A DNA stretch of 64,000 nt from JAJZGK01 sp035538795 (lineage in GTDB: Bacteria; Pseudomonadota; Alphaproteobacteria; Rhodospirillales; Magnetospirillaceae), in the NCBI GenBank assembly GCA_035538795.1, contig DATLJS010000069.1:62001-126000 (forward strand), given 5' to 3'. The position numbers and the translations under genes were made by a program. The notes under the pieces are model-generated. The model searched no databases. It was not told where the DNA came from and saw nothing but the letters and a program-made list of their open reading frames with translations. This document shows positions 24,840-32,692 of this stretch, in pieces; within the stretch, counting starts at the first letter, position 1; every line of letters begins with the position of its first letter.

Positions 24840-25787
24840 TTAAGCTTCCGTCAGCACGGCGGGGAGTTTGAAGGTGACGGTCTCGCGGGTGACCGCCACC
24901 TCTTCGATGGTGACGTTGAAACGTTCGCGGCAGGCCTCGATGACTTCATCCACCAGCACTTCGGGGGCCGACGCTCCGGCCGAGACGCCCAGGCGGCGGA
25001 TGTCGGCCAGCGCCGGCCAGTCGATGTCGGCGGCCCGCTGTACCAGGATGGCGTGGCTACAGCCGGCGCGGGCGGCCACTTCCACCAGACGTTTCGAATT
25101 GGAGGAATTGGGCGCGCCGATCACCATCACGGCGTCGCAGCCGGGGGCGATGGCCTTTACCGCCTGCTGGCGGTTGGTGGTGGCGAAACAGATGTCTTCC
25201 TTCTTCGGTCCGCTGATGGCCGGGAAGCGGCGCTCCAGCACGGCGACGATCTGAGCCGTATCGTCCACCGACAAGGTGGTCTGGGTGATGAAGGCTAGGT
25301 GATCGGGGCGGTCAGGCTGAATGGTTTCAGCCTGTTCAATGTTTTCCACCAGCAGCACCCGGCCCGGCTCGACCTGTCCCATGGTGCCGACGACTTCAGG
25401 GTGGCCGGCATGGCCGATCATGATGATCTGGCGGTCTTCGGCGGCGTGGCGCTCGGCCTCGTGATGAACCTTGGTGACCAGTGGACAGGTGGCGTCCAGA
25501 TAGAACATGCCGCGGGCCTCGGCGGCGGCGGGAACCGACTTGGGGACGCCGTGGGCCGAGAACACCACCGGACGGTCGGCGGGAATTTCCTCTAATTCGT
25601 CGACGAACACGGCGCCTTTGGCTTCAAGCGACGAAACCACATAGCGGTTATGCACGATCTCGTGGCGCACATAAACCGGGCGGCCGTACTTGGCCAGGGC
25701 GGTCTCGACGATCTGAATGGCGCGGTCCACCCCGGCGCAGAAGCCGCGCGGACTGGCAAGAAGGATGGTGAGCGGAGCTTTCGTCAT
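24840..25787 (-). CDS. ispH: 4-hydroxy-3-methylbut-2-enyl diphosphate reductase
   Basis: IspH/LytB of 315 residues performs the last step of the MEP isoprenoid pathway, giving IPP and DMAPP. The three Fe-S cluster cysteines are present in ASPRGFCAGVDRA, YLDATCPLV and EDICFATTNRQ, and the catalytic TNRQ is conserved. The ATG at 25787 gives the usual N-terminus (APLTILLASPRGF); an in-frame start at 25826 adds 13 unconserved residues. It is the first gene of ispH-thrB-rnhA. Confidence 0.96.
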   Translation of the reverse strand: MTKAPLTILLASPRGFCAGVDRAIQIVETALAKYGRPVYVRHEIVHNRYVVSSLEAKGAVFVDELEEIPADRPVVFSAHGVPKSVPAAAEARGMFYLDATCPLVTKVHHEAERHAAEDRQIIMIGHAGHPEVVGTMGQVEPGRVLLVENIEQAETIQPDRPDHLAFITQTTLSVDDTAQIVAVLERRFPAISGPKKEDICFATTNRQQAVKAIAPGCDAVMVIGAPNSSNSKRLVEVAARAGCSHAILVQRAADIDWPALADIRRLGVSAGASAPEVLVDEVIEACRERFNVTIEEVAVTRETVTFKLPAVLTEA

Positions 25788-25906
25788 GGTTCCGGCGTTA
25801 TCGCTCCGGGAGGCGGTGCGGCGCAAGCGGTGTCTTGTGCCCGGGGCCGCTGTTCTCTACAGTCGCCAGCAATAGCAGAATTACCGCGTTGGCAAAAGGT
25901 GAAGTC

Positions 25907-26491
25907 ATGAACGAGCCGATGGTTGTCTCCTCTTCCGCCCGAAGCGTGAAGCGCCTCGGGCTGGGCCTGCTGACCGGCATGGCCCTGCTGGCGACCGGCG
26001 GCTGTTCGCTGTTTGAAGCGAAGAAGCCCGACCAGCCGCCTTGCCCGCGGGTGTCCGTGCTGGCCGACGCCGCCCAGGAAACCCGTTTCCGCGCTGGCAA
26101 GGGGCATGATCTGACGGACGTCGAGCTGGAAGCCCAGATCGCCAATTACAAGGGCTCGTGCTTCTATGATTTCGACAAGCAGGAAATGAGTGTCATCATG
26201 CAGATCGGCATCGACGCCAAGCGGGGGCCGGCGGCTCAGGGGCGCAAGGCCGATCTGTCGTACTTCGTGGCCATTCCCGCCTTCTATCCCAAGCCGGAAG
26301 CCAAGATCGTCGTGCCGGTGGCTTTGGCCTTCCCGGACAACAGCGACCGCGTGCGCTATACCGACGACGAAGTGCAGATGACCATTCCCATCAAGAAGCT
26401 GCGCGATCTTGCCGGCTATGAAATTTTCGTCGGTCTGCAATTGCCCGAGGACGAGCTGGAATACAACCGTTCCCAGAAGGCCGGCCGCTGA
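25907..26491 (+). CDS. Lipoprotein of unknown function
   Basis: A 194-residue putative lipoprotein: basic N-region, hydrophobic stretch LGLGLLTGMALLAT and a lipobox-type Cys33 (TGGC). The mature part contains a conserved-looking CPRVSVLADA and a beta-rich domain with two more cysteines. I recognise no function. The ATG at 25907 follows an AGGTGA ribosome site. It is divergent from ispH and is followed by the CRP-like site of the Tad genes. Confidence 0.75.
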   Translation: MNEPMVVSSSARSVKRLGLGLLTGMALLATGGCSLFEAKKPDQPPCPRVSVLADAAQETRFRAGKGHDLTDVELEAQIANYKGSCFYDFDKQEMSVIMQIGIDAKRGPAAQGRKADLSYFVAIPAFYPKPEAKIVVPVALAFPDNSDRVRYTDDEVQMTIPIKKLRDLAGYEIFVGLQLPEDELEYNRSQKAGR

Positions 26492-26497
26492 TCTCTC

Positions 26498-26513
26498 TGT
26501 GACACCTGTCATA
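26498..26513. promoter_or_regulatory. CRP-like binding site upstream of the Tad genes
   Basis: TGTGA-CACCTG-TCATA matches the CRP consensus TGTGA-N6-TCACA at 9 of 10 arm bases. A TAGACT hexamer at 26536-26541 would place transcription start near 26548, so the site is centred at about -42.5, the class II activator position. Confidence 0.4.
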
Positions 26514-26589
26514 GAGGCGGCGGTCCCTGCGGCCTTAGACTGATCCCATCCTTTGCTCCCATTCCGGCGGGCGGGGATGGAGATCAGCG

Positions 26590-27123
26590 ATGCGCCGCCC
26601 TTCGTTTCTTTTCCGTCTGATCAAAAACCGCGAGGGCGCGGCGGCGCTGGAATTCGCTCTGGTGATGGTGCCGTTCCTGGCCCTGACCATGGCCATCATT
26701 GAAACCACGGTGCTGGCCTTTACCGATGCCGTGCTGCAGGCCGCCGTCGCTAATACTGCCCGCATGGTGCGTACCGGACAGACGGCCGTGCTGGGAAGTT
26801 CGGGAGCTTCGGCCTTTTCGACGGCGGTGTGCAATCAGCTTTATGGTTTGGCCGATTGCTCCAAGCTGGTGTTCGATTTGCGCAGCTTTTCGAGCTTTTC
26901 GGCTATTTCCATCCCGGTGCCGGACGCCAGCGGCGGCACGAGTGGGGCCAGCTACAGCACCGGCTCGTCTTCCTCCGCGTCCGGCGCCGCCGACGTGGTG
27001 ACGGCACGGGTCATTTATCCCTACAGCTTCCTGACGCCGGGGCTGAGCTATTTTCTGGGCAGCAGCGCCGGGCAGACCGTCAATCTGGTCTATACCGTCG
27101 TTTTCCAGAACGAGCCCTATTGA
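26590..27123 (+). CDS. TadE-like pseudopilin-type pilus protein
   Basis: A 177-residue protein with the TadE signature: a short basic N-terminus, then a Glu inside the first hydrophobic segment (AAALEFALVMVPFLALTMAI), which by family is cut by a prepilin peptidase. The rest is a Ser/Gly-rich exported domain with two cysteines. It belongs to minor Flp/Tad pilus proteins that act at the inner membrane and periplasm. GGAG in TGGAGATCAGCG precedes the ATG. It overlaps the next gene as TGATG. Confidence 0.87.
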   Translation: MRRPSFLFRLIKNREGAAALEFALVMVPFLALTMAIIETTVLAFTDAVLQAAVANTARMVRTGQTAVLGSSGASAFSTAVCNQLYGLADCSKLVFDLRSFSSFSAISIPVPDASGGTSGASYSTGSSSSASGAADVVTARVIYPYSFLTPGLSYFLGSSAGQTVNLVYTVVFQNEPY

Positions 27124-27653
27124 TGCGCGCGCCTCTGCCGGTTCTCCGCTTCTGGGCCGGAACGGGCGGCATCGCTGCCACCGAATTCGCCTTGATTCTG
27201 CCGTTGCTGGTGCTGGGCTGGCTGGGCATGGCCCAGTTGGCGCAGTTGACCGAGGCCTCGGCCAAAACACACATGGTCGCCCAGTCCCTATCAGATTTGT
27301 CGACCCAGAAGACCACGCCGGCCTTGACCGATCTTGTCGCCGCCGCCCAGCAGATTCTGTCGCCGCTTCCCGCCACCACGTCGGTGCTGACCATCGACAT
27401 GGTGGGCATCAGCTACGACAGCAGCGGCGTCGCCAGCCAATCCTGGCGCTGCTCAAGCCCGTCCGGTCTGGCGACCGGCGTTTCGCTCGCTTCGGCCGTC
27501 GGATTGGGATCTTCCGGCCAGGGCGTGATCATGGTCACTGTGAAATATAGCTACACGCCTACTATTACAGGCGGAATTCTCGGAGCACAGACCTTCACCG
27601 CCACCAGCCTGAACACGTCCCGGCTGGGCGGCTTGCCGGCCAAGCCGTGCTGA
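27123..27653 (+). CDS. Second TadE-like pilus protein
   Basis: A 176-residue protein again with a TadE-type N-terminus (GGIAATEFALILPLLVLGWL) with Glu at the start of the hydrophobic segment. The exported part is Ser/Thr-rich and has two cysteines. It starts inside the stop of the previous gene (TGATG) and ends shortly before the TadG-like gene, so the three form one unit. Confidence 0.87.
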   Translation: MRAPLPVLRFWAGTGGIAATEFALILPLLVLGWLGMAQLAQLTEASAKTHMVAQSLSDLSTQKTTPALTDLVAAAQQILSPLPATTSVLTIDMVGISYDSSGVASQSWRCSSPSGLATGVSLASAVGLGSSGQGVIMVTVKYSYTPTITGGILGAQTFTATSLNTSRLGGLPAKPC

Positions 27654-27677
27654 AAGTCCTCCATGGAGATCAGCAAG

Positions 27678-29462
27678 ATGTTGCGTAAACTTCTCGCCCT
27701 GGCCGCGGGCAAAGGCGGCAATGTGGCCCTGATGTCGGCGGCGGTGGTTTCCACCATGGTTATCGGCACCGGCGTTTCGACCGACCTGATGCGGGCCTAT
27801 TCGGTGCGCTCGAACCTGAGCGCCGCCTTGGATGCGGCGGCTTTGGCCATGGGAGCCAACACCGGCCTGACGACCGCCCAGAAAGAAGCCTTGGCGGCAA
27901 AGTACATGGCCGCCAATTTCGTCACTAGCAACGGTTCGACCCTGGGCGCGCTCAGCTATGACGCGGCGACGGCCAATCAGATCGGCATGAACGCCACTGC
28001 CACGGTGCCCACCGCCTTTCTGGAACTGATCGGCATCAACACTTTGACGGTATCGGCCAGCACTCAGGTGCAGTTGACCGTCAGCGGCGTCGAGGCCGTG
28101 CTGGTGCTGGACAACACTGGCTCCATGGGGCTGTCGAACATCGATACTCTGAAAACGGCGGCCTATTCCTTGCTGCAGCAATTGTTCGGCACGACCAGCG
28201 GCACGCTGAATACTTCCAGCACCACGGTGCGGGTTGGGCTGGTGCCTTATGTCGCTTCGGTCAACGCCGTTCCGGCCACCAGCGCCGACGTTTCCAGCGG
28301 CGGCCAGAGCGCCATCATCGCTAAGCTGATCGGATCAAGCTACGGATCCAACACCCAGCCGAATCCGCTGGCCTTCGGGCAGGGAGATCCCACCAAATGG
28401 TGGGGCTGCGTCATCGAGGATCACGCCACCACTTTCGCCGCCGTGTCCTCGGCTTCATCCAGCTACAGTTCCTACAGCTATTCCGGTCTGAGCGTGTCGT
28501 CGCTGGAAGGCGCACTGAACAAGACGTCGACCAGCGCTTCGGCCTATCAGTACATCCGTGTTCCCACCACATACACCTCGCGGACCGGCACCTGCACCGT
28601 GGGATCCACGTGGCCGTTCACCAACGACGGCGGCTCGGCGGGGGCGGTTCTCACCGACGGCGTTTGCGCCGACACCTATTCCTGGCCGCCCAAGACCACC
28701 ACCGGCACCAAATCCTCCATGTCCGCCTGGTATTCGGGCAACGACGACGGTTCCAACAGCGGCCAGGGATCGGATTACGGTCCCAACCAGTCTTGCCCGC
28801 CCACGCCCGTGGTGCCCCTGACCAGCAATTCGGCCCAACTGGTGACGGAACTGGGCGTGACGGTCAGCGGCGGCACGGCCACAGCCTCCAACACCTCGGG
28901 ACTGCTGGACTGGCATCAGGGCGGCACCACCGGCTCGCTGGGTCTGGCCTGGGCTTACCGGGTGCTGGAGCCCAGTTCCAACAGCGGGCTCTATTCCGGC
29001 GTGTCCACCAGCAGCGACTGGAACGCCACCTTGTGGAAGAAAGCCGTGGTGCTGATGACCGACGGGGCCAACACCTTCTATTCCAAGCAATATACCGGCT
29101 ACGGCCCCTATTCGAGCGCCTACGGCAATTACAACACCACCGGCGCCACCACCTATGGCAGCTACAGCTTCTCGGGCGTGGCCTACAACAAGATGATCGA
29201 AATGCAGGAAATGGCGGTGTGCGACGCCCTGAAATCCCACGGCGTCACCATCTATACCCTGTTCTTCAACGACGGCAGCAGTCCCGGCCCGGCCATCGGC
29301 TATTGCAGCGGCCCGTCCTCGACGGCGGGGCATCCCGCGACGATAAACGGCAGCACTTTCGATTACTCGCCTTATACGCTGTACGCCACCAACCAGACCC
29401 AGCTGACGGCGGCGTTCTCGACCATCGGCGCACGGTTGAGCAATCTGCGCATCAGCCAGTGA
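27678..29462 (+). CDS. TadG-like pilus protein with von Willebrand A domain
   Basis: A 594-residue exported protein: an N-terminal hydrophobic segment with the TadG-type opening (GGNVALMSAAVVSTMVIGTG), a helical stretch, then a vWA domain with the MIDAS motif DNTGSMG near residue 150 and a later MTDGAN strand. Between them lies a Ser/Thr/Tyr/Gly-rich insert of over 200 residues with several cysteines. The ATG at 27678 is preferred to 27663 because TGGAGATCAGC, the same ribosome-site block used by the first TadE gene, lies just before it. It probably works with the two TadE proteins at the cell surface. Confidence 0.86.
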   Translation: MLRKLLALAAGKGGNVALMSAAVVSTMVIGTGVSTDLMRAYSVRSNLSAALDAAALAMGANTGLTTAQKEALAAKYMAANFVTSNGSTLGALSYDAATANQIGMNATATVPTAFLELIGINTLTVSASTQVQLTVSGVEAVLVLDNTGSMGLSNIDTLKTAAYSLLQQLFGTTSGTLNTSSTTVRVGLVPYVASVNAVPATSADVSSGGQSAIIAKLIGSSYGSNTQPNPLAFGQGDPTKWWGCVIEDHATTFAAVSSASSSYSSYSYSGLSVSSLEGALNKTSTSASAYQYIRVPTTYTSRTGTCTVGSTWPFTNDGGSAGAVLTDGVCADTYSWPPKTTTGTKSSMSAWYSGNDDGSNSGQGSDYGPNQSCPPTPVVPLTSNSAQLVTELGVTVSGGTATASNTSGLLDWHQGGTTGSLGLAWAYRVLEPSSNSGLYSGVSTSSDWNATLWKKAVVLMTDGANTFYSKQYTGYGPYSSAYGNYNTTGATTYGSYSFSGVAYNKMIEMQEMAVCDALKSHGVTIYTLFFNDGSSPGPAIGYCSGPSSTAGHPATINGSTFDYSPYTLYATNQTQLTAAFSTIGARLSNLRISQ

Positions 29463-29477
29463 TCCCGTGTTTCAGCG

Positions 29478-29502
29478 TTCCCCCAGGTTCTGCCTGGGGG
29501 AA
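29478..29502. terminator. Hairpin after the Tad genes
   Basis: A perfect 10-bp stem (TTCCCCCAGG and its complement) with a 5-nt loop lies 16 bp after the TadG-like stop. It lacks a T-run, so its terminator role is uncertain. Confidence 0.45.
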
Positions 29503-29592
29503 TGGCCTGCCGCCGGTATTAGCCCTTCCCCCTTCTTCCGGGCGTCTGGACAAGGGGGCGAGTCGTCGGTACTATCCCGGCCACATACAGAT

Positions 29593-29785
29593 GATCCCCG
29601 TGGGAGAGACCGGCCGATGCCGGCGCCGAAGGAGCAACCGCCCCTGGAAACTCTCAGGCAAAAGGACCGCGGGGTGATGGCTCTCTGGAAAGCAGACGCC
29701 GGGATTTGATCCCGTCGCCTCACCGAAGATGAAAGCGGCCCTGTGGGGCCGCGAATCTTTCAGGTCTCAAAGACAGAGGGGGGCA
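29593..29785 (+). promoter_or_regulatory. Tandem glycine riboswitch
   Basis: Two adjacent glycine aptamers. Aptamer I has the diagnostic GGGAGAGACCGG, GCCGAAGGAGCAA and CTCTCAGGCAAAAGGACCG blocks, closed by a stem of 29596-29600 with 29670-29674. Aptamer II (GGCTCTCTGGAAAGC, CACCGAAG, AATCTTTCAGG, then CAAAGACAGAGGGG) is closed by 29681-29687 with 29774-29780. Together with the ribosome-site region it accounts for most of the 372-bp gap before gcvT. By family, glycine binding turns on the glycine cleavage genes that follow. Confidence 0.95.
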
Positions 29786-29829
29786 GACCGCTTTCGGTGT
29801 TCGAAGGCGCAAACTGTCCAGGGAGAGCC
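29679..29829 (+). promoter_or_regulatory. Predicted ribosome-site switch of the glycine riboswitch
   Basis: GGCTCTC at 29679-29685, the 5' arm of the aptamer II closing stem, is exactly complementary to GAGAGCC at 29823-29829, which overlaps the gcvT ribosome-binding region (GGGAGAG). A further TGG/CCA pairing (29686-29688 with 29818-29820) is possible. Aptamer closure and this pairing exclude each other, which suggests control of translation start. Confidence 0.55.
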
Positions 29830-29834
29830 TTGCC

Positions 29835-30944
29835 GTGAGCCTTGATCCAACCCTTTTGACGACGCCCCTTCTGGCCCTGCACGAAGAGCTGGGGGCCAAG
29901 ATCGTTCCCTTCGCCGGTTATGCCATGCCGGTTCAATATCCCATGGGCGTGCTGGCCGAGCACAACCATACCCGCACCCAGGCCGGCCTGTTCGATGTGT
30001 CGCACATGGGTCAGGTGGTGATCCGCGGCAAAGACCGCGCCGCGGCCCTGGAAAGCCTGGTGCCCGGCGATATTCAGGCGCTGGCGGAAGGCCGCATCCG
30101 CTACACCATGTTCACCAACGACCGGGGCGGCATTCTCGACGACCTGATGGTGACCAACGCCGGCGACCATCTGTTCCTGGTGGTTAACGCCGCCTGCAAA
30201 GAACAGGACATCGCCCACCTGACGGCGGGGCTTGCCGGCAAGGCCGAGGTCGCCGAGCTGACCGGCCGCGCTCTGTTGGCGTTGCAGGGGCCGAAAGCGG
30301 CGGAAGTCTTCGCCCGTTTAGCTCCGGCCAGCCAAGGCATGGGATTCATGAGCTGGAAGGTCATCGACGTGGCCGGAATTTCCTGCTTCGTCAGCCGCTC
30401 GGGCTATACCGGCGAGGACGGCTTCGAGATTTCGGTGCCCAATGACCGTGCCGAGGATCTGGCCCGCAAGCTGCTGGCCGAACCGGAAGTCGCCGCCATC
30501 GGTCTAGGCGCCCGCGATTCCCTGCGTCTGGAGGCTGGGCTTTGTCTGTACGGGGCCGATCTGGACGTGACCACCACGCCGGTCGAGGCCAATCTGAACT
30601 GGACCATGTCCAAGCGCCGCCGCGCCGAGGGCGGTTTTCCCGGCGCGGCTGTGGTCCAGGCGCATCTGGCCGACGGCCCGGCGCGCCTGCGCGTCGGCAT
30701 CAAGCCGGTGGACAAGGCTCCCGCCCGCGCTCACACCCAGATTACCGATGTCGACGGCAACGTGATCGGCGAAGTCACCAGCGGCGGTTTTGGCCCCACG
30801 GTGAACGGCCCGCTCGCCATGGGCTATGTTTCGTCGGCCTTCGCCAAGGACGGCACGGAAGTGCGTCTGGTGGTGCGCGGCACGCCGCGTCCGGCCCATG
30901 TCACCGCCATGCCGTTCGCGCCGCACCGCTATTTCAAGAACTGA
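29835..30944 (+). CDS. gcvT: Glycine cleavage system T protein (aminomethyltransferase)
   Basis: Tetrahydrofolate-dependent aminomethyltransferase of 369 residues that releases ammonia and forms methylene-THF from the GcvH-bound intermediate. Typical segments are FAGYAMPVQYPMG, FDVSHMGQ and GLGARDSLRLEAGLCLYG, with the catalytic-region Asp in GARDS. It starts with GTG, 10 nt after GGGAG, inside the riboswitch-controlled region. It is the first gene of gcvT-gcvH-gcvPA-gcvPB. Confidence 0.97.
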   Translation: MSLDPTLLTTPLLALHEELGAKIVPFAGYAMPVQYPMGVLAEHNHTRTQAGLFDVSHMGQVVIRGKDRAAALESLVPGDIQALAEGRIRYTMFTNDRGGILDDLMVTNAGDHLFLVVNAACKEQDIAHLTAGLAGKAEVAELTGRALLALQGPKAAEVFARLAPASQGMGFMSWKVIDVAGISCFVSRSGYTGEDGFEISVPNDRAEDLARKLLAEPEVAAIGLGARDSLRLEAGLCLYGADLDVTTTPVEANLNWTMSKRRRAEGGFPGAAVVQAHLADGPARLRVGIKPVDKAPARAHTQITDVDGNVIGEVTSGGFGPTVNGPLAMGYVSSAFAKDGTEVRLVVRGTPRPAHVTAMPFAPHRYFKN

Positions 30945-30964
30945 CCAACAGGGGATTTGCGAAA

Positions 30965-31342
30965 ATGACCAAGCTCTATTTCACCGAAGATCATGAATGG
31001 ATTTCCGTCGACGGCGACGTCGGCACCGTCGGCATCACCGACTATGCCCAGCATGCACTGGGCGACATCGTGTTCGCCGAACTGCCGGCTCTTGGCGCTG
31101 CCGCCGTCAAGGGCAAGGAAATCGCCGTGGTGGAATCGGTCAAGGCCGCGTCCGACGTCTATTCGCCGGTCACCGGCGAAGTCATCGCCGCCAACGCCGC
31201 CGTCGCCGACCAGCCGGGTCTGGTCAACGAAGCGCCCGAAGATAGCGGCTGGTTCTTCAAGGTCCGCCTGTCCAATGCCTCCGAACTGGACGGCCTGATG
31301 GATCGCGACGCCTACGACGCCTTCGTGAAGGGCCTGGAGTAA
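30965..31342 (+). CDS. gcvH: Glycine cleavage system H protein
   Basis: A 125-residue lipoyl carrier protein. The lipoylated residue is Lys60 in VVESVKAASDVYSP, and FTEDHEWI near the N-terminus and the late NEAPEDSGWFFKV are characteristic. It shuttles the aminomethyl group between the P, T and L proteins. It lies 20 bp after gcvT and 6 bp before gcvPA. Confidence 0.98.
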   Translation: MTKLYFTEDHEWISVDGDVGTVGITDYAQHALGDIVFAELPALGAAAVKGKEIAVVESVKAASDVYSPVTGEVIAANAAVADQPGLVNEAPEDSGWFFKVRLSNASELDGLMDRDAYDAFVKGLE

Positions 31343-31348
31343 GACCCC

Positions 31349-32692
31349 ATGCGTTATCTGCCGCTGACCGAGGCCGATCGGCAAGCGATGCTTGCCGCCA
31401 TCGGTGTGAAGGATGTCGACGCTCTGTTCCGCGATGTGCCCAAGGCCGCCCGGCGCGATGCGCCGGTGGACTTGCCCTATCACGCCAGCGAGATGGAGGT
31501 CGAAGCCCGCTTCACCGCCATGGCCAACAAGAACCTATCTGCCGGTTGCGCGCCGTTCTTCCTTGGGGCCGGCGCCTATCGGCACCATGTTCCGGCGGCG
31601 GTGGATGCGTTGATCCAGCGCGGCGAGTTCCTGACCTCCTATACCCCGTATCAGCCGGAGGTCAGCCAAGGCACGCTGCAATATCTGTTCGAGTTTCAGA
31701 CCCAGGTGGCGCTGATCACCGGCATGGAAGTGGCCAACGCCTCCATGTACGACTGCGCCACCGCCTGTGCCGAAGCGGCGGCCATGGCCGCCCGCGTCAC
31801 CAAACGCAAGAAGGTGATCCTGTCGGGCGATCTGCATCCCCATTACCGCAGTGTCACCGCCAGCACCCTGCAATATACCGACATCGAGGTCGAATGCCTG
31901 GATCCCGATCCCATGGGCATCGAAGACCTGATCGGCCGCGTCAACGGCTCCACCGCCTGCGTCATCGTGCAAAACCCCAGTTTCTTCGGCCGTCTGAAGG
32001 ATCTGAAGGCCCTGGCCGACGAATGTCATGCCGAGGGAGCCTTGCTGGTGGTGGCCGTGGCCGAGCCGGTGTCGCTGGGTCTGATCGCCTCGCCGGGTGA
32101 AATGGGCGCGGACATCGTCGTGGCCGAAGGCCAGGCCATCGGCAACGCCCTGAATTTTGGCGGTCCCGGTCTTGGCCTGTTCGCCACTCGCGAGAAATAC
32201 CTGCGCCAGATGCCGGGCCGTCTGGCCGGTCAGACGGTGGACGCCGATGGCCGGCGCGGATGGGTTCTGACTCTTTCCACCCGCGAGCAGCATATCCGCC
32301 GCGAGAAGGCCACCAGCAACATTTGCACCAATTCCGGCCTGTGCGCTCTGGCCTTTTCCATCCATATGACCCTGCTGGGCGAAGAGGGCTTCACCAAGCT
32401 GGCCCGCCTGAACCATTCCAAGGCCGTGCAACTGGCCGAAGCCTTGGGCAAGGTGAAGGGCGTCAAGGTTCTGTCCCAGGTGTTCTTCAACGAATTTGCC
32501 ATCCTGCTGCCCAAGCCGGCGGCCGAGGCGGCCGAGGCATTGGCCGCCAAGGGCATTCTGGCCGGCGTTCCCGCTTCGCGCTTCTATCCCAGCTATCCCG
32601 AATTGGCCGAGGTTCTGCTCGTCGCCGCCACCGAAACCAACAGCGAGGCCGATATCGCCAGCCTCGTCCAAGCTCTGAACGAGGTGCTGTGA
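31349..32692 (+). CDS. gcvPA: Glycine dehydrogenase (decarboxylating) subunit 1
   Basis: A 447-residue first subunit of the split, PLP-dependent P protein that decarboxylates glycine and passes the remainder to GcvH. It has the P-protein N-terminal features (GAGAYRHHVPAAVDA, SYTPYQPEVSQGTLQ) but lacks the PLP-binding Lys loop, which is in gcvPB, as expected for the two-subunit form. Its TGA overlaps the gcvPB ATG. Confidence 0.97.
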   Translation: MRYLPLTEADRQAMLAAIGVKDVDALFRDVPKAARRDAPVDLPYHASEMEVEARFTAMANKNLSAGCAPFFLGAGAYRHHVPAAVDALIQRGEFLTSYTPYQPEVSQGTLQYLFEFQTQVALITGMEVANASMYDCATACAEAAAMAARVTKRKKVILSGDLHPHYRSVTASTLQYTDIEVECLDPDPMGIEDLIGRVNGSTACVIVQNPSFFGRLKDLKALADECHAEGALLVVAVAEPVSLGLIASPGEMGADIVVAEGQAIGNALNFGGPGLGLFATREKYLRQMPGRLAGQTVDADGRRGWVLTLSTREQHIRREKATSNICTNSGLCALAFSIHMTLLGEEGFTKLARLNHSKAVQLAEALGKVKGVKVLSQVFFNEFAILLPKPAAEAAEALAAKGILAGVPASRFYPSYPELAEVLLVAATETNSEADIASLVQALNEVL

